In this document: positions 16,738 to 24,400 of the stretch, piece after piece
Position numbering within the stretch: position 1 is the first letter of the stretch
How the letters are laid out: the number at the start of each line of letters is the position of its first letter
Assembly: GCA_003155495.1 (NCBI GenBank)
Contig: PMDB01000074.1
Span: forward strand, 58,177-93,658
DNA length: 35,482 nt
Direction of reading: 5' to 3'
Origin: Ignavibacteriota bacterium
GTDB taxonomy: Bacteria > Bacteroidota > Ignavibacteria > UBA10030
Notes under the pieces: model-generated
The model's input: the letters and a program-made list of their open reading frames with translations, nothing else
The model's database searches: none
Told to the model about the DNA's origin: nothing
Position numbers and translations under genes: made by a program

Positions 16738-17529
16738 TCAAGGTTCTGGATTCCCGACTACAACATTCGGGAATGACAATATATTTTCGAGAGGCAGCGG
16801 CACATTCTTCTGTCTGAGCTGCGCTATCGGCATTTCATCGAAGGTTCTTCCGGAAAGTTCGCGGCCGGCTGCTTTCTTGCGGACACCGCCCCATTGTTTA
16901 AAGAAGAACGGGACACTCATTTCGCGGCAGCGGCGTTTAATCTGTGTTACCCAATCACGTTCCATAGGACGCGCTCCCGGTCCGGATTCGCCGCCGACAA
17001 TAACCCAATCGATTCCTCTCAGCGGAAGTTTTGGGATAGGACCAAGTAATGGTTCTAATGAAAGAAAACGTATGGCAGCAGGTACTTTGACCAGTTCATG
17101 GATCCGGTCTGTATATTTTTGCGATTCGACACTCACGCCCATCCAGACATTTTCCGGCCACGGGAGATACGGCGCAATTTGTACTAACCGATCCGATCTT
17201 TTTGTGAGAATCTGAAAAGTATGCCAATGTGCCCGCTTCATGGTATCAAAGATTTTTACGATGAAATCGCAGGGAACATCTTTATGCAATAAATCGCTCA
17301 TGGAATTGGTAAAAATGACGCGAGGTTGTTTCCATTCGAGCGGCAATTCGACAATATCTTCCTGGAGCGTCACTTTAAATCCATTCCGGTAGCGAGAAGA
17401 CCCCATCGCCTGAAGTCGCATAGCCATCCGCTCTGCGTAGCAGTTCTTGCAGCCCGGACTGATTTTACTGCAGCCGGTTACTGGGTTCCATGTGGATTCA
17501 GTCCATTCTATAGAGGATTTTTGTGCCAA
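16738..17529 (-). CDS. DUF5131 (phage Gp37/Gp68) three-cysteine protein
   Basis: This 263-aa protein matches the Gp37/Gp68 family. [20 protein letters not shown] leads into a Cys20-x6-Cys27-x2-Cys30 cluster, followed by [54 protein letters not shown] and FFKQWGG, all in family order. The layout recalls a TIM-barrel metal or Fe-S protein related to radical SAM enzymes, but the function is unknown. Family members are common in phages and mobile islands. TTG at 17529 is the start, with GGAG about 11 nt upstream, 54 nt after the HerA-like gene. The last residues are encoded in a dispersed-type palindrome (16747-16778) and may be a foreign tail. Confidence 0.8.
   Translation of the reverse strand: MAQKSSIEWTESTWNPVTGCSKISPGCKNCYAERMAMRLQAMGSSRYRNGFKVTLQEDIVELPLEWKQPRVIFTNSMSDLLHKDVPCDFIVKIFDTMKRAHWHTFQILTKRSDRLVQIAPYLPWPENVWMGVSVESQKYTDRIHELVKVPAAIRFLSLEPLLGPIPKLPLRGIDWVIVGGESGPGARPMERDWVTQIKRRCREMSVPFFFKQWGGVRKKAAGRELSGRTFDEMPIAQLRQKNVPLPLENILSFPNVVVGNPEP
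16747..16778. repeat. REP-like palindrome overlapping a gene end
   Basis: ATTCCCGA (16750-16757) and TCGGGAAT (16767-16774) form a perfect 8-bp inverted repeat, flanked by TGG on one side and GACA on the other. The TGGATTCCCG...CGGGAATGACA layout is that of a class of short dispersed palindromes found in many genomes. Here it lies inside the 3' end of the DUF5131 gene. Confidence 0.5.
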
Positions 17530-17583
17530 TATTTGAAAAGCTCCAATTCAAATAGCAGCATTTATTACAAACAAAAGAAACAT

Positions 17584-19245
17584 TCAGTCCTGTTTGTATG
17601 CAGGCATCGGAAAAATAATCTTTACTGGCTGACGAAAGACAGCGTGTTGCACCAATAACTCTCCTTTCGAGAGTCTCGTGACCGACAACTTCAAATCTTG
17701 ATCGAGAAATCTGTAGTCCGGCTGCATGACCTCGCTTGATGTGCTTCGTCCTAGAATTTTTGTTGCCGAGTTTCCCGTGACTCTTGGATGAACAGCGCTC
17801 AGAAATTGCTGCGCCGACAGGAGAATGACCCCAAGTGAACGACCCCTCTCTGAGATATCAAGAATCTGCTCGATCAATGGGGAGTCTTTTACACCAGCAG
17901 GTGCATACTTGTTTAACTCGTCTACAAAGATGAGAACTTTCTTCGGGAGGTTAAGCGTTTCGTCTGACTCAGCAAACATCTCGTATACTGTTCTGATAAT
18001 GTCTCCAAAAACGAACGCTTGTTCATGATCTTGGAGTTTCGCTATATCCACGACGTAGGTATGACCGCCTTCGATTTTCTGAATCGCATCAGCAAGATGA
18101 TCTTCGTTTCGCCCACGACGATCTGTGAAAATACCGGTCGATCTGGTCTTGACCATCCTGCGAAGATGGCGACGAAATTTCCCAACAGAACTGGCTTTCA
18201 CATCCCCGATAGGTTTCGATTTGCCAGCGTCGGCAAGTGGTTCACCATCAAGTAGACTTAGCCAATCTTGAACTTTTACCCATGGTGACTTTGCTGTTTT
18301 GTTTGCCAACCCGTTCGCAATCTCACCAACTAATGAATCTATTGTTTCCGTTGGATCGGGTATACTTGAAAAGAGGAGATCAAGTTTCTCTGCACAATCA
18401 TTTAATTCGTATGCGTACAGTCGGGATTGTCTCGGTCGGACGAAGCTATTTGCTTCACCATTTTTACCTCGTGGTAAATAATAGTGAACATTTTGAAATG
18501 GCCTCGGCTCAAGACCAAGCTTCAGCCAAAGCGCTTTCTGTCCTTCGTCTAACTTTGCTGGCGGCTCGTCAACTTTCAGGAGGTCGCCGTGCTTGACGTT
18601 CATGATTATGACAGCAACCTCGGTGGGATCAATCTTCTGGAGAATAGATTGAAGCAGAAACATCGCATAGCTTGTCTTGGTTGCTAAACCACTGATGCCC
18701 GAGATGTTCACGTGGGCGGATTCAGGTCCTATAACATAGGATTTGTCGAGATACACGACCGCTTCAACTTCATTGCTCATTTTGATGAGACCTGCCGGGA
18801 TGCGATTCTCTTCCTTCATTGTGTCAATGCCGAGGGCAGCGTGGATGCCGGATTCTTCAGCAAACCTGACATTCTTCTCGTTCTCGATTGGCATATAGAT
18901 GCCGTCTTTGTATGTGCCGTCTGGTTTCTTCCCGCCTCCGTCATTCATCATCACGTTGACTTTTGCCAGTGTTGCACCAACTCTTGGCGTGTTAGGGTCT
19001 TCGGAAACCGAGCCAAAGTTGTTGGAGACGAAATTTGCAAGATGGCTAGCAGCGTCTGTCCGATGCTCGAGGTTCGTGACAAGACCGTATGTCTTGCTGT
19101 CTTTGAAATGTTCGGACTCGACGATGTCGAACGGATTTACAATAACATTGGATGTGATCCAATAGTTGAATTTGTCCGCAGTGTTTGCGTCACGTTCCGT
19201 TGCAGAAGTTCTGCCGATAACCGGATTTTCTTTTTTATCGCTCAT
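17584..19245 (-). CDS. HerA-like ATPase (DNA translocase/helicase family)
   Basis: The protein is 553 aa from ATG 19245, which overlaps the previous stop as ATGA and has AGGAG upstream; an earlier in-frame ATG at 19278 lies inside the previous gene. HVNISGISGLATKTS (178-192) sits where HerA proteins have HxxxxGxTGxGKT; the lysine and threonine remain but the preceding glycine is Thr. Walker B is KVLIFVDELN (about 436-445). A RGRSLGVILLSAQQ segment supplies an arginine-finger-like region and sensor Gln. HerA hexamers pump DNA and work with NurA nuclease; the gene just upstream is NurA-like, supporting both calls. Confidence 0.75.
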   Translation of the reverse strand: MSDKKENPVIGRTSATERDANTADKFNYWITSNVIVNPFDIVESEHFKDSKTYGLVTNLEHRTDAASHLANFVSNNFGSVSEDPNTPRVGATLAKVNVMMNDGGGKKPDGTYKDGIYMPIENEKNVRFAEESGIHAALGIDTMKEENRIPAGLIKMSNEVEAVVYLDKSYVIGPESAHVNISGISGLATKTSYAMFLLQSILQKIDPTEVAVIIMNVKHGDLLKVDEPPAKLDEGQKALWLKLGLEPRPFQNVHYYLPRGKNGEANSFVRPRQSRLYAYELNDCAEKLDLLFSSIPDPTETIDSLVGEIANGLANKTAKSPWVKVQDWLSLLDGEPLADAGKSKPIGDVKASSVGKFRRHLRRMVKTRSTGIFTDRRGRNEDHLADAIQKIEGGHTYVVDIAKLQDHEQAFVFGDIIRTVYEMFAESDETLNLPKKVLIFVDELNKYAPAGVKDSPLIEQILDISERGRSLGVILLSAQQFLSAVHPRVTGNSATKILGRSTSSEVMQPDYRFLDQDLKLSVTRLSKGELLVQHAVFRQPVKIIFPMPAYKQD

Positions 19246-20384
19246 TTGCGCTGACTCCTTAATGCGTTGTTGATGCAACCTTGAATAACATCAGTGGAAT
19301 AGAATCGCTGCTTTGAAGCGTGTTCTGCCTGATAAATTGGATAGAGGTGTGAATGCCACCGGTCATCCGAGCCGTATGGTGTAACGAATCTCTCTGCCAG
19401 CAATGCACCAGAAATCTCGTCTAAGAGTTCCGTCGTGAGTGGCTGCTCAGGAAGAATCGGAATCTCAACTTTAATAACGCCGAAAAGAGGATAGAGGACT
19501 TGTTGAGATTGCCGAAGGCGAAGATACCAGAATGCTGTCTTCCCTCCGTAGCCCTCGTATGCGGTGGTGCGGTGGTATGGTGGAAGCTCGCCTAACAGCG
19601 AGACCACACTTTGCTTTTCTTTTGCCTTACCCCCGTGAGAGTAAAACTTCTGCACACTTGTGAAATTCTTTGCAACGCCGATAACCTTCGTACTTTGCAT
19701 TCCCCCGCCATACTTGCCAAACGAAACAAGTCCATCTTTTATCATCCAGTGATCCGGTAACTTTTCCTTGAACTCCTTCACGATGTCGAACTCCATCGTG
19801 CTCATGAGGTGGCGGGTCTTGCTGCGTCCACGCTCCCGTAAGTCTTGGGCATCGCTGAAGTCGCCGCTAAATGCATCCATCTCCGCTAAATCTCTGATGA
19901 TAATGTTTACCTTGGCTTCCTTCGTTGATTCTTGGATCCGCTCCCACGTAGCGTCAGAAATTCTGCATTTGGCAAGGAGAAGAAACCATTGATGGCGTTT
20001 GAAATCCGGAACAATGCTGAGTTTTCCGTCTTTGTCCCGCTCAAGAATGACAATGGCAATCTGAGCAAGAAAAATAGGTGTTGCTCTATCGTGTTCAAGA
20101 CCCGTAGCAAGGAAGTAGTGACGATACGAGCCATCAAGAAAATATCTGAAGAAATGATTCGTGCTTCTCTCAATAGGTTCAACGGGGCGATACTTCCATG
20201 TTGGCTTAGGAATTTCAAGCGAGTTTTCAATCAGAAGATTATCGCCCGAAAGTTTCGTGTCGTCTCGTTCTTCTTCGCCAACGAAGGTCATCTCTTCAAC
20301 GGCGCCCTCGCTTGCTGGCAGGAGTTCGAGTTGGTTCGAAACAACAGACATTATCTTCTGGAGCGTAGCAGTTAACTCTCTCAT
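19242..20384 (-). CDS. NurA-like nuclease
   Basis: The protein is 380 aa from ATG 20384, which has a near-perfect GGAGGAG 6 nt upstream and overlaps the previous stop as ATGA. RYFLDGSYR (Asp84) matches the DGS motif near the N-terminus of NurA nucleases. A central WMIKDGLVSFGK could be the second acidic site. The C-terminal HSHLYPIYQAEHASKQRFYS resembles the conserved His-containing HlYPi.lAe end of the family. NurA is a Mn-dependent 5'-3' exo/endonuclease acting with HerA in DNA end resection. The call rests on motif layout plus the adjacent HerA-like gene; overall similarity is distant. Confidence 0.6.
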   Translation of the reverse strand: MRELTATLQKIMSVVSNQLELLPASEGAVEEMTFVGEEERDDTKLSGDNLLIENSLEIPKPTWKYRPVEPIERSTNHFFRYFLDGSYRHYFLATGLEHDRATPIFLAQIAIVILERDKDGKLSIVPDFKRHQWFLLLAKCRISDATWERIQESTKEAKVNIIIRDLAEMDAFSGDFSDAQDLRERGRSKTRHLMSTMEFDIVKEFKEKLPDHWMIKDGLVSFGKYGGGMQSTKVIGVAKNFTSVQKFYSHGGKAKEKQSVVSLLGELPPYHRTTAYEGYGGKTAFWYLRLRQSQQVLYPLFGVIKVEIPILPEQPLTTELLDEISGALLAERFVTPYGSDDRWHSHLYPIYQAEHASKQRFYSTDVIQGCINNALRSQRK

Positions 20385-23300
20385 TGCATCTCCTCCAAAC
20401 TCTCTTTGATATCCTTGAGTTCTTCTTTGCTCAGCTCCCAAAGTTCTGCAACAAGTTCGTCAAGCTGTTCTTCGAGATCACTTACACTGATGCCATCAGC
20501 GACTTTATTGTGGCACAGTTTAGAGAGATGGGCTAGCTCTTTATGTCTGCCATTGTTTTGATCATATTTGGGAATTTTTATTCTCTCAAGAACAAACCCT
20601 GTCAATCTAATTGCTGATGTCGTTTTAGTTATGAATGATGACGGGCTAGAATTAAGCATTGAACATACAAAGTGGGCTTCTTCTTCATCATCAAAAGGTA
20701 TAAAAGTAATGTTATCGTGCGGTATTACAGGTTTTTTTTCATCGCCGACAAGGCCTTGAGACACAACTGCACAGATTAATCGACCATCTGAAATGCCTTT
20801 CCAAATGACTTTAAATGGTGAGAAAGTATAGGGGCCGACGTTATATTGTGACCAAAAAGTTGAAGTCTCTTGGTACTTTTTATAAGCGGGTCGAGATCTG
20901 AGAGGTGTCTCAAATTCTTTAAAGTAATCAAGGGTTTTGGGACAGTTAATTTCCATCCATTTAGCTTCATAACCTTTTCTTGTCCTTGGATCCTGTGGGA
21001 TGATTTGCCAAAACTGTGTCATTGACCTCCATCTATTCATATCTCTTCCTCGAAGCAAGGGAAATATAAGACGTGTTTCAATTTCTGCTGTGACAGGTTT
21101 GAATTCTTTCTTGCTTGCTTCGGGAAGATTTTCAATCTTCGCCCCTGTCTTAGTTATTTCCTGAATGTTTATCCAGTAGACAGCGTTAGCACCACCTGTA
21201 TTTGCTCCTTCATATCCACGGTAAATAGACTTACCGACGATTTTCTGAATAGCCATCAAGGCTTTTGGTCCTGCCGAAATCCACGGGGAAGTATCGCTAT
21301 CACCAACGGGTTGAGCTTTAAAGTTTAATCGCACCGTAGCTGCACTCGCTTCCTCAAATGTATAGTCCATTGCGATCTTACCTTTTTCTTTCTTCCGCCA
21401 AAGCGTATATGGCAATGGATACTTCGTCTTCTCACCTTTCAAAGTAAGAATCAATGCTGTGCGATTTGCCGCACCTTCAAAGGGTTGGAGTTCGACCATA
21501 TCGTCGAGTTGCTCCACTTTGAAGAATGTTCCAGTCTGTCCTAGTCGAAATCTTCTGAATCCATCTCCCGCACCCTCCGTTTTGAAAAGGGTTTGAGTAA
21601 TAACAAAACATAATTTTGACCTATCTTTCAAATACTTATCAATAGCAACATACATCATCAGCATCGAAATGTCTTTCTTCCCACCGCCCATTCTTGCTTC
21701 CTGTCCACTAAGCGAAAATAAACCGTAGTTCTGCCAAAGCACTTTTGTTTGGTCACGATAACTCTGTGGTAAATCTTCCCAATTCACCCACGGTGGATTG
21801 CCAACGATGAAATCGAACTGTCCGACAAACAGAGGAGCAAAGGCGTTCTTGATAATCCTCGCCCAAATACCGTTGATGCCTTTCTGCTCTAGCTCAACAA
21901 GCTTCTCGTATGTCTCGCCAAGGACAAGGTCGAACTTCTTCATGTCCTTTGGTTCAGTTTTTAGCTCTGTGTGCACACGGTCGAGGAACAGCTTGGTCGT
22001 CTGCTTCTTCTTCACGCTCTCTTCCAGCATCACGGTTACTTTTTGAATCAATGCTTTTTGCACAAGCGCTTCAGGGAAACGGAAGAGTCCCACGCTGGTG
22101 GAAATCTGATAGTGTCCGGCTTCCTTATCGAATAGATCATCCTGATGCTTTGCGCTCGGCGGGTTGATGCTGTCGCAGAGATAAATGGGGATAGTGATTT
22201 CACCCTTCTTGTACTTCAACAAGTCCGCAATAGCTAACAAATAGTTAGTTCGTGCTGAGATAACAGCAAGCGGGTTAAGATCGAAACCAACGATGTTCTT
22301 TGTGATCAAATCCAGTGTTTCAGCGGGATCAATACCGTATAGGCGTGCGTGCTCCTTTGCTCGCTTGATCGCCAGGATGTCGAATGTGCCAGAGCCGCAT
22401 CCCGGATCGAGCAGCCTTTTCTTGAGAAGGTCTTTTTCCTTCACACCATATCCAACCTGATTGAGCGTGCGTTCGGCAAGCCAGTCTGGTGTGTAATATT
22501 CTCCGAGATCGTGTCGAATCTGTTTCGGTACGAGGAACTGGTAGAGCTTCTTGAGAATGTCACGGGTCTCGTCGGGCACCAATTCCATTGTTTCAGGGTC
22601 GTACTGGTTGAGCCGTTCAATGATGCCACGGATTGCTTTCTCGATTGGGTCATTCCAGTCGTTCAAATACCATGAGAGCAAATCCCCTTCAAGGAAGTTT
22701 CGGATACCGAGCGAACGGAAAATTCCACCTTCCTCAAGTTCTGCCAGCTTTTCCTTCAGGACAGCGGAGTCTAGTTTTTCCCATTCAGCAAGTACTAGCC
22801 CTGAGATGTTTTTGAGAGTATAGAATCCGACAACCTGATAAGCGAGTAGCTTCATCAACAAGCCGTAATAGGTGTCGAGCGCAAAGAAGAAGGCAAGGAA
22901 ATCGAAATCCTTCTGCTCATCCTTCTTGAAGCCGTACGATTTGAAAAGAGTTTCTGCATCGAACTTTTTATTCTCGATGGCGCCATGAACCTCGGCAAAC
23001 TGGAGCGCCCACTGCTCGAAGAAGACTTTGACCTTCGCATCTACGTTCTTGGTGAGGGCAAAGTAGAATGCCTTGATTGTGTTGGAAGCAATGTAATTGA
23101 GTGAGCCTGCACCGACAGCGAAATCACGGATGAGATTGTCGGGAACGAGGGCAGCTTTGGTAGTAAGCTTCTCAAGTGTAAGAAGGAACCGCTCGACACT
23201 CTCAACAGAGACCGGAATGGGCTCCTCTTCAATCCAGCGTCCGACCTTTCGGACGAACAGGAAGTAATGGCCATCGAAAACAACTCCGAGAAGGCGCTCT

Positions 23301-23626
23301 TCCTTCCAACGCTCTTCTTTGGCAAGGTCTTCGATGTAGTGCTTTACCTGATCAATGAGCTTGCGATTCTTTTCGTTGTTCCCTCTGATGGCACCGGGTT
23401 TCTTGTATTCCAAAATCAACTGATTAAAGACAGTGTCCGCTCTACCGTTGGCTAATTGTCGTTCATCTCTTGATTGGAAGTTGAGATTAATTCGGTTTGA
23501 CCGGAGGTACTCATCCCAGAGAGGTGCAACATGCTCACGCAGTTTGGCTTCTGGATTTCCTGATGTTTTTGAAGCGTTTGTAGCTGCCTTGGCAATCTCT
23601 GAAACAATACTGTCGTAGTTGCTCAT
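20381..23626 (-). CDS. Type IIG-like restriction enzyme: PD-(D/E)XK plus N6-adenine methyltransferase
   Basis: A 1081-aa multidomain protein. The N-terminus has a PD-(D/E)XK-like motif: Asp64 in GRADTVFNQ, then LEYKKPG with Glu73 and Lys75. A helical linker follows to about residue 380. The methyltransferase has LLDPGCGSGTFD (SAM motif I, from about 405), VGFDLNPLAV, and catalytic NPPW at 610-613. The last 300-400 residues have the low-similarity look of a target-recognition domain, ending in a coiled-coil-like acidic tail. The domain order matches single-chain IIG/IIL enzymes such as MmeI. ATG 23626 overlaps the preceding stop (ATGA) and has GGAGGGG upstream. The NurA and HerA partners are unusual for this class. 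Confidence 0.85.
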   Translation of the reverse strand: MSNYDSIVSEIAKAATNASKTSGNPEAKLREHVAPLWDEYLRSNRINLNFQSRDERQLANGRADTVFNQLILEYKKPGAIRGNNEKNRKLIDQVKHYIEDLAKEERWKEERLLGVVFDGHYFLFVRKVGRWIEEEPIPVSVESVERFLLTLEKLTTKAALVPDNLIRDFAVGAGSLNYIASNTIKAFYFALTKNVDAKVKVFFEQWALQFAEVHGAIENKKFDAETLFKSYGFKKDEQKDFDFLAFFFALDTYYGLLMKLLAYQVVGFYTLKNISGLVLAEWEKLDSAVLKEKLAELEEGGIFRSLGIRNFLEGDLLSWYLNDWNDPIEKAIRGIIERLNQYDPETMELVPDETRDILKKLYQFLVPKQIRHDLGEYYTPDWLAERTLNQVGYGVKEKDLLKKRLLDPGCGSGTFDILAIKRAKEHARLYGIDPAETLDLITKNIVGFDLNPLAVISARTNYLLAIADLLKYKKGEITIPIYLCDSINPPSAKHQDDLFDKEAGHYQISTSVGLFRFPEALVQKALIQKVTVMLEESVKKKQTTKLFLDRVHTELKTEPKDMKKFDLVLGETYEKLVELEQKGINGIWARIIKNAFAPLFVGQFDFIVGNPPWVNWEDLPQSYRDQTKVLWQNYGLFSLSGQEARMGGGKKDISMLMMYVAIDKYLKDRSKLCFVITQTLFKTEGAGDGFRRFRLGQTGTFFKVEQLDDMVELQPFEGAANRTALILTLKGEKTKYPLPYTLWRKKEKGKIAMDYTFEEASAATVRLNFKAQPVGDSDTSPWISAGPKALMAIQKIVGKSIYRGYEGANTGGANAVYWINIQEITKTGAKIENLPEASKKEFKPVTAEIETRLIFPLLRGRDMNRWRSMTQFWQIIPQDPRTRKGYEAKWMEINCPKTLDYFKEFETPLRSRPAYKKYQETSTFWSQYNVGPYTFSPFKVIWKGISDGRLICAVVSQGLVGDEKKPVIPHDNITFIPFDDEEEAHFVCSMLNSSPSSFITKTTSAIRLTGFVLERIKIPKYDQNNGRHKELAHLSKLCHNKVADGISVSDLEEQLDELVAELWELSKEELKDIKESLEEMQ

Positions 23627-23997
23627 TGCGCCCCTCCACCAATTGCTTCCCTTATCGCCCTCACCTTCTTTTTCACATCATTCTCCCGCTTAATACGTAC
23701 AAGCGTCACAGTGTCTACTTGTTTTGCATCAATGGAATCAAGCAGAGAGGCGAGAACAGAACCAAGGCGTTGGTATTCTTCCGGCGTGAGTTTGTCCGGT
23801 ATTGGAGTTTCGAAGTAGGTCTTTGTCGTAGCGACGATGCAGCCCTCCGGCGTTACACCGACTTTGAGGTCGTCTTTGGTGAAGCCGCACTCGTAGTGAG
23901 AGATCACATTTGCTGCGACAGCCTCAGCAACGCGCTGGATGAATTCTGCATTTGAAAGTAAGCGACCGTGCTGGTCGTAACGGTGAGATTGAGGCAT
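23623..23997 (-). CDS. Unrecognised 124-aa protein, first gene of the methylase-NurA-HerA operon
   Basis: I do not recognise this family. It begins MPQSHRYDQHGRLLSNAEFI, then an alpha-helical stretch, a short beta-rich centre (KVGVTPEGCIVATTKTYFET) and a C-terminal helix rich in Arg/Lys (RIKRENDVKKKVRAIREAI) that could bind nucleic acid. There is no signal peptide or membrane segment. The stop overlaps the methylase start by 4 nt, so it is almost certainly part of the same translation unit and could be a small subunit or regulator (inference). The GGAG of its ribosome binding site lies 3 nt before the ATG and inside a hairpin. Confidence 0.75.
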   Translation of the reverse strand: MPQSHRYDQHGRLLSNAEFIQRVAEAVAANVISHYECGFTKDDLKVGVTPEGCIVATTKTYFETPIPDKLTPEEYQRLGSVLASLLDSIDAKQVDTVTLVRIKRENDVKKKVRAIREAIGGGAQ

Positions 23998-23999
23998 AA

Positions 24000-24018
24000 G
24001 CTCCGTTGAAATCGGAGC
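24000..24018 (-). promoter_or_regulatory. Hairpin sequestering the operon's Shine-Dalgarno
   Basis: GCTCCG and CGGAGC (24000-24005 and 24013-24018) pair around a 7-nt loop. On the minus strand the 3' arm carries the GGAG ribosome binding site, 3 nt before the ATG at 23997. Opening the hairpin would be needed for initiation, so translational control is plausible. A second CTCCG copy (near 24021) could pair instead. Confidence 0.4.
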
Positions 24019-24031
24019 CTCGGAGTGTCTC

Positions 24032-24060
24032 TGTAGGGACGTTCAATTGAACGTCCTACA
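24032..24060. repeat. 29-bp near-perfect palindrome
   Basis: Arms TGTAGGGACGTTCAA and TTGAACGTCCTACA are complementary except for one unpaired G. Palindromes with this GTAGGGACGTTCAA core are dispersed in several bacterial genomes (recalled, not checked). It lies inside the operon leader, 35 nt upstream of the first gene. Confidence 0.5.
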
Positions 24061-24095
24061 ACGAAAACAAGATTGGCTGATCAATTGCGGCGGGC

Positions 24096-24156
24096 AAAAA
24101 AGAAGTGCCTCAGAAAACAAAGGGCGTGAAACCGATAACCCTCTGAACTGAGGCAC
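24096..24156 (-). terminator. Rho-independent terminator-like hairpin
   Basis: On the minus strand a perfect 9-bp stem (GTGCCTCAG with CTGAGGCAC; 24148-24156 and 24105-24113) is followed directly by TTCTTTTTT (24104-24096). The loop is 34 nt with an internal AGGG/CCCT pair. It could end transcription of the repressor gene or act as an attenuator in front of the operon. Confidence 0.55.
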
Positions 24157-24231
24157 GTGGATGCCTGCACACAAAGGAATCACCAGCCCACGCCCCTTTC
24201 GGGGCGCAGTCTGGCTTCCATCTCATGTGCA
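24096..24231 (-). ncRNA. Candidate structured RNA or attenuator leader
   Basis: A nested hairpin at 24166-24231 stacks TGCACA/TGTGCA, GGAA/TTCC, CCAG/CTGG and CGCCCC/GGGGCG around a tetraloop that reads GAAA on the minus strand. It is followed by the terminator-like hairpin. The terminator loop (24122-24128) is also complementary over 7 nt to 24189-24195 in the first hairpin, so the two folds can exclude each other or form a pseudoknot. I match it to no known riboswitch. It could be a cis leader of the defence-like operon or an independent small RNA. Confidence 0.4.
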
Positions 24232-24400
24232 TGAAAATTTCCACGTTTTCAGTTCAAGACAGCAGCCGAAGCTACGCTATTAAAAAAGTATTTGAGTTAT
24301 GAGTTCTTGAGTAAAAGATTCCTTGTTTGTGAATAGTCTGGCTTGCTGATTGTAAAACTACAGAAAAGCCAGGAGAGAAACAAATCTTTAAAATCTCCTC

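Larger units (their letters stand above)
23998..24400. other. 403-bp non-coding leader between repressor and defence-like operon
   Basis: No convincing gene is present on either strand. On the minus strand it contains, in transcription order: a weak AGGAGA/TCTCCT inverted repeat (24368-24400), an AT-rich stretch, a long nested hairpin (24166-24231), a terminator-like hairpin (24096-24156), a 29-bp palindrome (24032-24060) and a hairpin holding the operon's Shine-Dalgarno (24000-24018). AGTCTGGCTT occurs twice (near 24208 and 24336). No strong sigma70 promoter for the operon was found; TTGATC near 24080 with a weak -10 is the best candidate. Confidence 0.6.

Noticed and set aside
16676-17215. 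179-aa plus-strand open frame opposite DUF5131
   Set aside because: Antisense to a family with clear motifs; composition is Ser/Pro/Arg-rich without a domain.
18712-19254. 180-aa plus-strand open frame opposite the HerA-like gene
   Set aside because: It is antisense to a gene with clear motifs, has no recognisable domain, and is explained as a shadow frame of the coding strand.
24096-24231. Leader as a 6S, SRP, tmRNA or SAM-riboswitch RNA
   Set aside because: The fold and conserved boxes of these RNAs were not found: no large central bubble, no GGAAGCAGCC-type SRP loop, no tag frame, no SAM-I core.
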